A stretch of DNA of 59,701 nt, taken from contig JAIETL010000102.1 of the NCBI GenBank assembly GCA_019745195.1, positions 1 to 59,701 on the forward strand, given 5' to 3'. The notes under the pieces were generated by a model. It saw only the letters and a list, made by a program, of their open reading frames with translations, made no database searches and was not told where the DNA came from. Position 1 is the first letter of the stretch. Each line of letters starts with the position of its first letter. Below are positions 1 to 8,010 of this stretch, piece by piece. The position numbers were made by a program, and so were the translations under genes. This DNA comes from Beijerinckiaceae bacterium. Lineage in GTDB: Bacteria; Pseudomonadota; Alphaproteobacteria; Rhizobiales; Beijerinckiaceae.

Positions 1-61
1 CCAGTCATAGACACGACATTACTCCTACCCCTTACGGAAGTGGGAGGACGTGTCCGGTCAA

Positions 62-737
62 TTAGGGGGCGGCTTCATTGACCACCGCGGTCGTCGTCGC
101 GCCGGCTAGAAGCGCTACGATGCAGGCGACGACCGAATAGTTGACGGCCATGCCAGAGCGAACCTCCTCTATCAGGCTCAGCCACGTCCAATCGCCTTGC
201 AGATTGGTGATCAGTGCGCCGGTGACGCCAAGCGTTGCATAGGCGGACCGGCGTGACAGCAGTAGATGCTTGTAGGTGAACGCTAAGGTCACAAGGGTAC
301 AAGCCAAAACAATCAGCAGCTAGTACAGTCCCTGGAGATGGGGAAGTCCGGTCGTTTGGTGTTGTAGTCGCACTGGAGCGAGAACCAGGCCGACAAGAGC
401 GCCACGCACCAGCTTAGCCAAATAACTGAGGTCGCCGCGCGCCAGCCTTCCCATCGTACCGAGCGCGCATGCGCCGTTGACCAACCCGCCGAACGCAAAA
501 ACTGCCGCTCCTGCCAGCGTGAGAAGCGTTGGATAGAACCACGGCGCGGCGCGCCTCTGCAGCTGAAATTCCGTATCGATGTAAAAAGACAAGCGACGCG
601 CAGACCACGGAAACCAGCACGCTGATGGCAATTGCGGGCTTGCCTATCGCAAGATCTCCCGCTGCGCGGACACCACAGATTGTGCCCATGTCGATCGCAC
701 TGCCGGCTAACAGACAAATAAAAACGGACACCAGCAT
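62..737 (-). pseudogene. Broken YeeE/YedE-family membrane transporter
   Basis: Three minus-strand pieces together read as one YeeE/YedE (sulfur-compound transport) membrane protein. The N-terminal piece, starting near 737, contains the run LLAGSAIDMGTICGVRAAGD. The middle piece contains FGGLVNGACALGTMGRL, a typical YeeE Gly/Cys motif. The last piece, 62-307, is hydrophobic. The reading frame changes somewhere between about 560 and 600. A second lesion is an in-frame TAG at 320-322, after which the same frame continues to 62. Two independent lesions make a real pseudogene more likely than a sequencing error. The family carries thiosulfate or related sulfur compounds across the inner membrane, but this copy should not be functional. 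The exact start is uncertain. Confidence 0.7.
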
Positions 738-884
738 GTAGTCCAACTGAAATTCTTCCCGGAAAAAGGGAAGCCGTGGGCATCGCAACCTTGATGTGAG
801 CAGACCGCGCGGTCGCGCCGGCCACCTATGCCGAGGATGCTTGACCTCGCCTGATTTCCCCCGTTGACAGCAGTCGGCAACGGA

Positions 885-913
885 AAGCCGCCAAGGCAAG
901 TGCTTGGCGGCTT
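885..913 (-). terminator. Hairpin terminator behind the SnoaL-like gene
   Basis: AAGCCGCCAAG at 885-895 pairs perfectly with CTTGGCGGCTT at 903-913 (11 bp, 7-nt loop). It lies 30 bases past the stop of the minus-strand gene ending at 944 and is followed on that strand by a short T run. This fits an intrinsic terminator for that gene. Confidence 0.6.
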
Positions 914-943
914 CTTCTTCAGGTAGCGGGCGTCTTGTGTGCG

Positions 944-1294
944 TTAGCGCTGATAATAGCTTTCGGCGATGATCTTGTCACCGCGCCATTTGCGGACGAG
1001 CACCTCGTTCCAGATAATCGGTTCGTTATTCCCGCCAGTCATCTTGAAGGTCCACTCGCTCATCGAAACATCATCGCCAACGGCCTGATTGTGCAGCGTC
1101 GCGCCGTCAAAGCCTTTGAGGCTCGCGAAGAAAGATGCGAGATGCGCGCGCTGCTCTTTCTTGGACGAGCGCTTCGAGCCGTCAGATTCTGTGAAGACGC
1201 AGTCGTCTGCGTAGAATTGATCGATGGAATCGAGGATTTTTCCCTGCTTCGTGAGAGCATTCGATGCGGTTTCGTTGGCCGCGACGCTTGTCAT
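944..1294 (-). CDS. SnoaL/NTF2-like small protein
   Basis: A 116-residue protein with the pattern of the SnoaL/NTF2-like fold: an N-terminal helix region (NALTKQGKILDSIDQFYADD), the DCVFTESDG strand, then a long C-terminal sheet (SMSEWTFKMTGGNNEPIIWNEVLVRKWRGDKIIAESYYQR). This family has a cone-shaped pocket and covers small isomerases, hydrolases and binding proteins, so no substrate can be named. There is no signal peptide. The gene is followed by a strong hairpin at 885-913, so it is probably transcribed alone or with the YHS gene upstream (150-bp gap). The fold assignment rests on sequence pattern only. Confidence 0.6.
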   Translation of the reverse strand: MTSVAANETASNALTKQGKILDSIDQFYADDCVFTESDGSKRSSKKEQRAHLASFFASLKGFDGATLHNQAVGDDVSMSEWTFKMTGGNNEPIIWNEVLVRKWRGDKIIAESYYQR

Positions 1295-1443
1295 AAGAAA
1301 TCTCCATGAATCTTTTTCAATCCCCCATTCCTGGGGCGATCAGGGTGAGAGCGGCAGCCTTGCTGTTGGGCGAGCCTACAAAGCCGCAGTCGGCTGCAAA
1401 AAAGACGCACCGGGCAAGCCGGCGCGTCCGAACAAAGCAGTCG

Positions 1444-1926
1444 TTACAGGGCGGCTGCGGCCGTATGCATGATCACTGGCCAATTCGCGGCAGCCTTGGA
1501 AATCGTACCGGCCTTGTCCTTGAGATACATCTGATAGATTTCCTCGTTCAAGAACACGTAGAGCTTGCCGTCGACCGCAGCATGATAGCGAGGATCGCCA
1601 TCGAATTTTTTATTGACCGAAACGCCGAATGTACAAAATCCGCCATTCTGCGGGAGATACTTGGCCGGGCTGGCTTTGAAGGTGTCCAAATTGGCTTTCG
1701 AGCTGAAATAGAACGAAACCTTGTCGTAAACGACAGTGAAGGGTGCGACGCCCGCAACGTTCTTGCCATGGTCGAGCAAGGCGACCGGATCGGAACCGTG
1801 CAGAGCAACTGGTGCTCCGGCGGCGGAAATACCCGGCGCGACGTTGAGTTCTTCCACCGCGAGAGCGGGAGCGGCAGTGAAGGCAGCAGCGCCGAGAAGC
1901 GCAAGCGTGATCAGATGGAGTTTCAT
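1444..1926 (-). CDS. Secreted YHS-domain protein
   Basis: A 160-residue protein with a clear Sec signal peptide (MKLHLITLALLGAAAFTAAPALA). The mature part has the YHS-family pattern: HGSDPVALLDHGK, VVYDKVSFYFSSKANLDTFKASPAKYLPQNGGFCTFGV, then a C-terminal KLYVFLNEEIYQMYLKDK stretch. YHS domains are small metal-binding-like modules found in heavy-metal and redox proteins. The single Cys in GGFCTFGV is the usual conserved residue. Periplasmic location is inferred from the leader. It lies between the SnoaL-like gene and the AraC-type regulator, but nothing shows that the regulator controls it. Confidence 0.75.
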   Translation of the reverse strand: MKLHLITLALLGAAAFTAAPALAVEELNVAPGISAAGAPVALHGSDPVALLDHGKNVAGVAPFTVVYDKVSFYFSSKANLDTFKASPAKYLPQNGGFCTFGVSVNKKFDGDPRYHAAVDGKLYVFLNEEIYQMYLKDKAGTISKAAANWPVIMHTAAAAL

Positions 1927-2306
1927 GATAGATGTCCTTGGATTGGGGTGGATGTGGGCATCAGTTAAATTACGACGAGCAGCGAGTGCGATCGTTTCAA
2001 GCTCGCATGTGATGGCAACGCCATCACATTGATCCTTGAGGACAAGACTAGGGCGATATGGCCGATTGTTTCAGAGTTGGCGCGCGGCCGCCCCTGTCCA
2101 ATCCGCCGCAAAGCTTAGCGCTTGCTTCATTGGAACATCTGCTCGGATCGTCGAACTATCGGTACCGGAGTGGAGCCCGGCAATAAAACCGGAGTGGAGC
2201 CCGGCAAGCCCTCATCATAGTGATATAGCTCCGGCACGCGATGATGCTGCGTCCGCCAGAGGATACTCTTCGTCCCAGCAAATCCGTAGGCGGCAAAGGC
2301 CTTTGG
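1927..2306. other. Intergenic region without a gene
   Basis: 380 bases between the starts or ends of minus-strand genes. I see no credible coding frame. It should hold the promoter of the YHS gene. The only structure seen is the short tandem repeat at 2164-2207. Confidence 0.5.
2164..2207. repeat. Two exact 20-bp direct repeats, 24-bp period
   Basis: ACCGGAGTGGAGCCCGGCAA occurs at 2164-2183 and again, unchanged, at 2188-2207, separated by TAAA. It lies about 100 bases past the end of the AraC-type gene, between genes. It may be a duplication scar or a binding site. No function is indicated. Confidence 0.85.
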
Positions 2307-3239
2307 TCAGGATTTCGATCGGCGCAATTGGCCAGGCGTAGTGCCGAAGCTGCGCTTGAAGGCGCGGGTGAATGCCGCTTGCGACTGATAGCCCGCTGCT
2401 TCCGCAATCTCGACAAGCGGATCCTCGGTCGAGAACACGCGTTGCTTTGCGTTCCGCATCCGCCATTGCGTCAAATAGTGGATCGGGCCCATACCGACGA
2501 GCTGCGTAAAACGTTGGGCGAAAGCCGTCCGTGACAGTCCTGCTTCCTTTGCCATCATTTCAACAGTCCAGCCTCGCGAAGGTGATGTATGGACCGCTGA
2601 AAACACTCGGCTGAGCTGCGGGTCCAGCAAGGCGGCAAGGCAGCCAGCGGCATCGCCAGCGCGGGTCACGAACGAGCGTATGACCTGAATGAAGATGATT
2701 TCGGTGAGACGGTACATAATCGCATCTGCTCCCGGTTGCGACGAAGCTTTCTCGGACGCAACGAAGTCGAGTACAAGCTGCAACCAATTTGAGCTGAGAG
2801 TTTCGGCGCTCGGCATGTAAATGTATTGCGGCAGCGCATCCAGCATGGGATGCAGAGCGTCTTCAGCAAATTCGAAGTGGCCGCAAAAAACTTGGCAGCC
2901 TTCTCGTGCGGGTCCGCCATAAACCAAGGCCCCGGAGCCCTCGTACCCCGTTTCCTTCAAGACCCAATCCAGTTCCCTAGCGTCTCGATCGGCGCTGTCG
3001 CTGAGTATATGAGAAGTCCCATGCGGAATGACGATGAGATCCCCCTCATTCAGATGAACCGGCTGCGTTTCGCCATCGACCCTCACCCAGAATGCGCCGC
3101 GCATCGCCAAATGAAAGCGCGCGACGTTCTTGTAACGAGGAACCTTGATGCCCCAGGGCGGCGAGAAGCGGGCATGAAAATAGACCGTGCCGCGCATTTT
3201 AACGGCAGCGAAAATCTGGCTTAAGACATCACTCGTCAT
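2307..3239 (-). CDS. AraC-family regulator, cupin plus HTH
   Basis: A 310-residue transcription factor. Residues about 10-100 form a cupin sensor (YFHARFSPPWGIKVP, WVRVDGETQPVHLNEGDL, IPHGTSHIL), matching the cupin_6 half of AraC regulators. Residues about 215-305 form the double helix-turn-helix (WTVEMMAKEAGLSRTAFAQRF, then DPLVEIAEAAGYQSQAAFTRAFKRSFGTTPGQLR), which ends with the family signature. Full length for the group. Such proteins usually activate or repress a neighbouring gene in response to a small molecule bound in the cupin. The ligand and target are unknown. The upstream 270 bases contain its promoter and that of the divergent uracil-DNA-glycosylase-like gene. Confidence 0.9.
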   Translation of the reverse strand: MTSDVLSQIFAAVKMRGTVYFHARFSPPWGIKVPRYKNVARFHLAMRGAFWVRVDGETQPVHLNEGDLIVIPHGTSHILSDSADRDARELDWVLKETGYEGSGALVYGGPAREGCQVFCGHFEFAEDALHPMLDALPQYIYMPSAETLSSNWLQLVLDFVASEKASSQPGADAIMYRLTEIIFIQVIRSFVTRAGDAAGCLAALLDPQLSRVFSAVHTSPSRGWTVEMMAKEAGLSRTAFAQRFTQLVGMGPIHYLTQWRMRNAKQRVFSTEDPLVEIAEAAGYQSQAAFTRAFKRSFGTTPGQLRRSKS

Positions 3240-3510
3240 AGCCGCTCCCGGATACGTATTGCACGGAAATAGCGCTCCGAAGCACTTTGCAAGCCACTTC
3301 TGACACCCCTACTATCGTACCGGCACGAGGCAAATCTGTTTTTTGGAAAAAAATTTAGTACGCGGTCCACATGTTGTCCGATTCGACGGATTCAAGTGTA
3401 CGTCCCCCGAAACGGCAACCTTCAGAAGGGGATCACCGTGTTCGGCAGACATCGCGACTGGTAAAAGTTTCTTTATTGCGCTGGCAAAAACTAGCTCTGA
3501 AAGGTCCCCC

Positions 3511-4119
3511 ATGACAGCAGTCCGTATTTCGGCGCTCCTCGCTGACATCAGAGACTGCACTCTTTGCGTGGCGCACCTGCCCGCAGGGCCAAGACCGATC
3601 GTTCAATTCAGTGGCATCTCTTCGATCGTTATCATCGGCCAGGCACCCGGGACTCGCGTTCATGAAAGCGGTATTCCCTGGGATGACGCGAGCGGCGAGC
3701 GTCTCCGTGAATGGACGGGTTTGACGCCGGCGGTTTTCTATAATCCGGACCGCGTTGCTCTCGTGCCCATGGGATTTTGCTTTCCGGGGACAGGTGTCAG
3801 CGGGGACTTGCCTCCGCGACCCGAATGCGCTCCGACTTGGCATGACAAAGTCATGTCAGCTCTTCCTGCCAATCGCCTAACGCTTCTCGTTGGCAGCTAT
3901 GCGCAGGAACACTATCTTCCGCTAACACGGCGACAATCGCTGACCGAGCGGGTTTCGCGTTTTCGAGATTACATGCCCGGTCTTTTGCCCCTACCACATC
4001 CCTCCTGGCGCAGCACCGGATGGATGAACCGCAACCTCTGGTTTGAGGCGGATCTACTTCCGTCACTTCGAAGCTTAATTAGCGAGCGTCTGGTAACGGA
4101 TAACAAGACTCGACCGTGA
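3511..4119 (+). CDS. Uracil-DNA glycosylase superfamily protein
   Basis: 202 residues from the ATG at 3511, chosen because AAAGG lies just upstream and because the upstream part of the frame looks non-coding. The opening segment ISALLADIRDCTLCVAHL, the motif IIGQAPGTRVHESGIPWDD and the C-terminal LPLPHPSWRST match the uracil-DNA glycosylase fold: motif 1 GQ.PG and the closing HPS loop. The aromatic GVF-type segment is replaced by FYNPDRVALVPMGFCFPG, as in the family of short UDG-like proteins of bacteria. There is a single N-terminal DCTLC pair and no full four-Cys iron-sulfur site, unlike families 4 and 5. DNA repair is the family role. Activity on uracil is not proven. Confidence 0.8.
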   Translation: MTAVRISALLADIRDCTLCVAHLPAGPRPIVQFSGISSIVIIGQAPGTRVHESGIPWDDASGERLREWTGLTPAVFYNPDRVALVPMGFCFPGTGVSGDLPPRPECAPTWHDKVMSALPANRLTLLVGSYAQEHYLPLTRRQSLTERVSRFRDYMPGLLPLPHPSWRSTGWMNRNLWFEADLLPSLRSLISERLVTDNKTRP

Positions 4120-4183
4120 GTGGCCTGCCCCCTGAGAAGTAGCCCTCTTTGATGGAGGCTTTTGAGCCTTTGGAGGACGCCCG

Positions 4184-4400
4184 ATGCCGCAGAAGAAGCA
4201 CAAGCCTGAAGAGATCGCCGCTAAGCTACGTTAGGTCGACGTGCTGTTGTCCCAGGGGCGCCCGGTCGCGGAAGTGATCCGGGCCATCAGCGTGACGGCG
4301 TTCACCTATTACCGCTAGTGCAAGGAGTTTGGCGGGCTGAAGTCTGACCAGGTGAAGCGCCCGAAGGATCTGGAGAAGGAGAAAGCGTGCTCTGGAGGCC
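4184..4400 (+). pseudogene. Remnant of an IS3-type transposase orfA
   Basis: Reading from the ATG at 4184, the frame gives MPQKKHKPEEIAAKLR, stop, VDVLLSQGRPVAEVIRAISV, then stop after TYYR and KEFGGLKSDQVKRPKDLEKE. This is the orfA (helix-turn-helix plus leucine zipper) of the IS3-family IS407-like group, interrupted by two TAG codons. No orfB follows. The segment 4119-4140 (TGGCCTGCCCCCTGAGAAGT) looks like the old left inverted repeat. The element is dead and truncated on its right by an IS66 fragment. Confidence 0.75.
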
Positions 4401-4407
4401 GCGCTGC

Positions 4408-4690
4408 TCAGGCGGCGATCTTCTGTGTTTCTGCCGACCAATGCCACGGCATGAGCTCGTCGATGCGGCTGTTGGGCCAGCCTTCAGCGATCTTGCGGAT
4501 GACGTCTGCGATGTAGGCGAAGGGCTCGACGCCATTCATCTTGCAGGTCTCAATGATCTAGTAGATGGCTGCGGCCCGCTCACCCCCGGCTTTTGATCCG
4601 GCGAAGAGCCAGTTGCGACGCCCGATTGCGACGCCCCGCAGCGCGCGGTCGGCGACCAGGTTGTCGATCTCCAGATGGCCATGTGTCAAA
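4408..4690 (-). pseudogene. IS66 transposase C-terminal fragment
   Basis: On the minus strand the sequence reads HLEIDNLVADRALRGVAIG, RRNWLFAGSKAGGERAAAIY, stop, IIETCKMNGVEPFAYIADVI, RKIAEGWPNSRIDELMPWHW, which is the well-conserved tail of IS66 TnpC transposases. One in-frame stop (about 4558) interrupts it, and the catalytic part upstream is missing. It abuts the orfA remnant on one side and the 57-bp repeat on the other. Confidence 0.8.
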
Positions 4691-4744
4691 CGGCGCGAGC
4701 CTGACGATGCAGGTGATTGTTCTCTAAGACCATACCGGCGATAT
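4688..4744 (+). repeat. 57-bp copy of the NERD gene 5' end
   Basis: 4688-4744 matches 36624-36680 at 53 of 57 positions in the same orientation. It includes the start codon of the NERD-domain gene: here ATG at 4707 gives MQVIVL, then TAA, then DHTGDI, against MHVIVLSDHTGD there. It is a decayed gene start cut off by the IS3 element that begins at 4776. Confidence 0.85.
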
Positions 4745-4808
4745 TGGCTGTCAAACGGCGCGCAATATTGCCCCCTGATCTGGAGTGAGCCCCTGCAGGT
4801 AGACAGGA

Positions 4809-5606
4809 TCAGGCTGCGGTTTTGACCGGGAGCCGGGCGTGTTGATCCTCGAACTGCTGCGGGCTGAGATAGCCGAGCGCGGAATGCAGTCGGCTTGTGT
4901 TGTAGACCTGATCGATGAAGCGCGGAAGATCGGCGGCGACATCGTCGAAAGTCTCATAGGCCATCGGATAGATGGCCTCGACCTTGAGCGTTTTCATGAA
5001 GCTCTCGGCCTTGGCGTTATCGTATGGATTGCCGCGGCGCCCCATCGATCCGACGAGACCATGTTCGGCGAGGGCCTGCCTGTAGCGCCCGGCCGCGTAT
5101 TGCGAGCCGCGGTCCGTGTGGTGGATACAGCCGGGCGGCGGTCCCCGCTTTTCAATGGCTGTGCGCAGGGCGGCCAGCGTCAGCCTGACGTCGATCGAGC
5201 GGCCGATGGCGTAGCCGACGACCTTGCGCGACCAGGCATCGAGGATGACGGCGACATAGACGAAGCCGATGGTGATCGCGACGTAGGTGATGTCGGCCAC
5301 CCAGAGCTGGTTCGGCCCGTCCGGGACCATATCTCTCGCCAGGTTCGGGAAGATCGGCAACTCGTGATCGCCATCGGTGGTGGCGATGTAGCGCCGACGC
5401 CGTCGAGGCTGGAGGCCGTGCTCGCGCATCAATCGCCTGATCTTCTTGTGATTGACGATCAGGCCACGATGCCGCAGCGCTGCCTGCATCCGGCGATAGC
5501 CATAAGCCTCGAAGCTCTCGGAGATCGCCGCCATCGTCTCGACGAGCGCGGTGTCGTCGATGCTGATGGCCGGCTTATCGTAGTAGGTCGAGCGCGCGAT
5601 CCCCAT
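4809..5606 (-). CDS. IS3-family transposase OrfB, DDE integrase core
   Basis: 265 residues. The N-terminal HTH_21 region (FEAYGYRRMQAALRHRGLIVNHKKIRRLM) is followed by the rve integrase core with the DDE triad: Asp105 in WVADITYV, Asp165 in HHTDRGSQYA and Glu201 in NAKAESFMK. The 35-residue Asp-Glu spacing is that of the family. It cuts and joins the element ends. The start ATG overlaps the orfA stop by one base (TGATG), which suggests translational coupling. IS3 elements more often use -1 frameshifting to make an OrfAB fusion. The protein looks intact. Confidence 0.92.
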   Translation of the reverse strand: MGIARSTYYDKPAISIDDTALVETMAAISESFEAYGYRRMQAALRHRGLIVNHKKIRRLMREHGLQPRRRRRYIATTDGDHELPIFPNLARDMVPDGPNQLWVADITYVAITIGFVYVAVILDAWSRKVVGYAIGRSIDVRLTLAALRTAIEKRGPPPGCIHHTDRGSQYAAGRYRQALAEHGLVGSMGRRGNPYDNAKAESFMKTLKVEAIYPMAYETFDDVAADLPRFIDQVYNTSRLHSALGYLSPQQFEDQHARLPVKTAA

Positions 5607-5956
5607 CAGCCGGCATCCTTCTGCGACAGAGATGCCGCGGGGCCGGTGACGACGGATGTAGTCGCGCCTCTCGGCCGCGGTCCGTGCTTTAGAGCCCCCT
5701 TTAGAAACTCGATCTCCAGGGCCTGCCTGCCAACGAGCCGCTCCAGCGCAGCGATCCGCGCCTCGTAGGCTTCGATCGTATCGGCGGCGGCGGCCTCGTC
5801 GTCAAAGGCGCCGCCCTCGAATTTTTGGATCCAGATGCGGATCAGGTTGCGCGACAGGTCGTGTCGACGGGCAAGGCTGTGGAGCGTCTCGCCAGCCAGG
5901 TAATCCTGCGCCACCTGGCGCTTGAACTCGATGCTGTGGGTGCGGTGTCGGGCCAT
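5606..5956 (-). CDS. IS3-family transposase OrfA, DNA-binding
   Basis: 116 residues. The N-terminal helix-turn-helix (FKRQVAQDYLAGETLHSLARRHDLSRNLIRIWIQKF) and the leucine-zipper-like helix (ARIAALERLVGRQALEIEFLKGAL) are those of IS3 OrfA, which binds the inverted repeats and pairs with OrfB. The C-terminal tail after residue 95 is Gly/Pro/Arg rich. The stop codon overlaps the OrfB start. Confidence 0.9.
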   Translation of the reverse strand: MARHRTHSIEFKRQVAQDYLAGETLHSLARRHDLSRNLIRIWIQKFEGGAFDDEAAAADTIEAYEARIAALERLVGRQALEIEFLKGALKHGPRPRGATTSVVTGPAASLSQKDAG

Positions 5957-6271
5957 GGGCTTTCATCCTTCGAAAGCCCGGCTCCCCGGTCAATTCCCTA
6001 TCGTCACACTGTCCGCCTCAAGGGGCACACTCCATCTCACCGTGCGCGTCCAAGCTCCCTCGTCGGAGCGCCATCGCCCGTTCCGGGGCCCAGACGGTAT
6101 CGTCCTCGATCTGGTCGCTTATTGCCGCCAATACCCCAACACACAGGCCGCGGATGCGGCCGCCTCATTTTTCGAGGATGTCCCGCCGCCGCCGAACCGG
6201 GGCGGCCTCGTCGCCGATAGGGCGAGAATCGACAGCAACCCGCGCGGTGGGCGATACAGATTCCATCGCGA

Positions 6272-6826
6272 TCATGGATGCGCAGGCATGCGGCTGCTAC
6301 CGAAGATGCGCATGGGATCGACGAGAACGCCGTCCCGTCGGGTTTCGACGTGGAGCCTCTGGCGCCCCTGCGGCGCATGGCGGTTGCCCATCGCGCCCAG
6401 CACCGCTTTCGCCCGGACGCAGCTGCCCGGCCGGACCTTCGCCTGGGCGAGATGCGTGTAGCGCGTTTCAAGTCCCCGGCCGTGATCGACGACGACGAAA
6501 AGATCGCCCGGGCCTTTACGCCCGACTTGGGTCACACGGCCGATGCCTGCCGACCTGACCTGGCCTCGGGCAGCAACGCGATAGTCGAGGCCGGAGTGGA
6601 GCGCCATTCGCCCCGTCAGAGGATTGCGCCGCATTCCGAAGCCGGCGACGATCGCGCCCCTGACCGGGTGAGAGAGAACCGATCGCTCGTTCAAGACGCA
6701 AGGCTGGCTCGGGCGCGTGGACATGCGGGCATGGGCGTCTCCCATAGCGGCGAGCGCGACCGCGACGATCATCGTCGCCAGGTCAATTCGCCCGACGGCG
6801 GCGCCCTTTCTTCCGATCCGTATCAT
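6272..6826 (-). CDS. M23 peptidase-like protein, one His missing
   Basis: The ATG at 6826 is preferred because AGGA lies seven bases before it. An upstream in-frame start would add an unlikely 59 residues. A signal sequence follows (IDLATMIVAVALAAMGDAHA). The LytM/M23 domain is clear: SHPVRGAIVAGFGMRRNPLTG, HSGLDY with the two zinc ligands His and Asp, then the barrel-like VVVDHGRGLETRYTHLAQ. The last motif reads QRLHVETR instead of the usual HLHFE, so the zinc-binding second His is present but the catalytic first His is Arg. M23 enzymes cut peptidoglycan peptides. This one may be inactive or weak and act as a binding or activator protein in the periplasm. Confidence 0.75.
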   Translation of the reverse strand: MIRIGRKGAAVGRIDLATMIVAVALAAMGDAHARMSTRPSQPCVLNERSVLSHPVRGAIVAGFGMRRNPLTGRMALHSGLDYRVAARGQVRSAGIGRVTQVGRKGPGDLFVVVDHGRGLETRYTHLAQAKVRPGSCVRAKAVLGAMGNRHAPQGRQRLHVETRRDGVLVDPMRIFGSSRMPAHP

Positions 6827-7227
6827 GAGAGTTCCTGTCATTCGTCGGAGCCGGAGTAGGTCCGGCGCGTCCGCCGTAGGCGGCGGCGTTGCGTGTTGCC
6901 AGAGGCGTGTGGCAGCGGGAACAGGGACGGCGAAATAGCCGTACAGCGATCGTATCCGAGCCAGCTTGGCCGTCCTGTCCGAACGGGCGCCGCGCCACGT
7001 CAATGAGACGCGGGCGGGTATGTGACGGTCCTAGGCCTTTCGTCATACGGGAGCGTAGCCTCTCTACTTCAACTCGGCCGCTTGATGTGACGATGTACCA
7101 TGTTATGACGAAGCCGGTGCTGGCCGTGACGATCCAGCGCTTGCGGCACCTGCGCCTTAGCCGCCGTTTCCGCCGCCACCAGCGACTTTGCCACGCCGGG
7201 AGCCGATCCCATCGCTCGCCGGGCAAG
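6827..7227. other. Stretch without a recognisable gene
   Basis: About 400 bases between the M23-like gene and the hairpin at 7228. The open frames here are Arg/Pro-rich shadow translations without domain features. The segment probably holds the promoter of the M23-like gene. Confidence 0.45.
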
Positions 7228-7260
7228 ACCGGCTGGAGGTCGGCTCGACCTCCAGCCGGT
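7228..7260 (-). terminator. 15-bp perfect hairpin behind the 7266 gene
   Basis: 7228-7242 pairs base for base with 7246-7260, leaving the three-base loop GCT. It lies five bases past the stop of the minus-strand gene ending at 7266. The U tract is weak, but position and stability make a transcription terminator likely. Confidence 0.6.
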
Positions 7261-7265
7261 AGCCT

Positions 7266-7616
7266 CTAGCGGTAACGACCCGCTTGCTTGGGGCTCTTTA
7301 CCCTATTGTCCGCTCTCTCGCTCAAGCCGTTCGCCTTTGCCGCCCGCCTGATCTCCTCTTCGAGAATCACTCTGCCGGCGAGGCGGGGATCGCCGATATC
7401 GAGTTCGATGATCAGGTCTCCCTGGTTTCCGATACGCGATGAGAAGGCCAGGTGGTGGGAGCGGTAGGCGATCTGCTGATGGGCGATTTCGATTGATCGT
7501 TGGTTCAGCAGCAAGGCCCTGAGGGCGAGGCCGGCGATCATGTCGAGTTCGGGGCCGATGAGCCGCCGAACCGCGGCGGATGGGTGTACGACGATGGGAA
7601 ATGAATTGCGCTGCAT
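7266..7616 (-). CDS. Hypothetical protein, 116 residues
   Basis: The ATG at 7616 has an ideal ribosome site (AAGGAGG four bases upstream), and the gene is followed by a strong hairpin, so it is a real gene. The protein is soluble with a mixed alpha/beta composition: a hydrophobic N-terminal strand (SFPIVVHPSAAVRRLIG), a Leu-rich helix (LDMIAGLALRALLLNQRSIEIA) and a strand pair (GDLIIELDIGDPRLAGRVILEEEIRRAAK). I recognise no family. It has no signal peptide. Confidence 0.6.
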   Translation of the reverse strand: MQRNSFPIVVHPSAAVRRLIGPELDMIAGLALRALLLNQRSIEIAHQQIAYRSHHLAFSSRIGNQGDLIIELDIGDPRLAGRVILEEEIRRAAKANGLSERADNRVKSPKQAGRYR

Positions 7617-8010
7617 TAAGCCTCCTTGCCAAGCCGCAACAAGACACGCCGGGGCGGCGTGTCGGTGCGGGGAGCGAAGGAGTTGAAGGTCAGCTCATGT
7701 TCATCCGTTAAAGGACGGCTGCGAGGAAATCAAGGCCAAGGCAGCTTCGAAACGGCCTAATTTCTCGGCAGCTGCGGCCACGCAAAACTAGAATTCCAAA
7801 AACTCGTTATTTAGTCAGCCCGTATCTATCGGTTTCTGCAATTGAAGCCTCATGAAAATGGCTAAAGGTCTTGGATAGTCGAACCAGTCTTAGGACCATT
7901 CCGCGACATGCGTCCAGTTTACGTCGTTGACGGTGTCTGGCAGTTTCAGTAGCCTCGACAGGCGATCATGTGCTGTCGTTAAGCCAAAACGTCTCATCGC
8001 CGAGCCGCCC
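7617..8010. other. Stretch without a recognisable gene
   Basis: About 390 bases, AT-richer than its surroundings, between the divergent 7266-7616 gene and the NADAR gene. It should hold both promoters. An upstream TTG at 7927 could extend the NADAR frame, but no ribosome site supports it. Confidence 0.4.

Larger units (their letters stand above)
4776..6039 (-). mobile_element. IS3-family insertion sequence, complete
   Basis: The element carries orfA and orfB in the usual order on the minus strand. Its ends are imperfect inverted repeats: the left end starts TGATCTGGAGTGAGCCCCT at 4776, and the right end read inwards starts TGAGATGGAGTGTGCCCCT from 6039. They continue to match as AGG..GACAG. 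The TG...CA termini fit the family. I see no clear 3-4-bp target duplication (left flank CCCCC, right flank CCGTG), so the flanks may have been rearranged after insertion. Confidence 0.85.
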
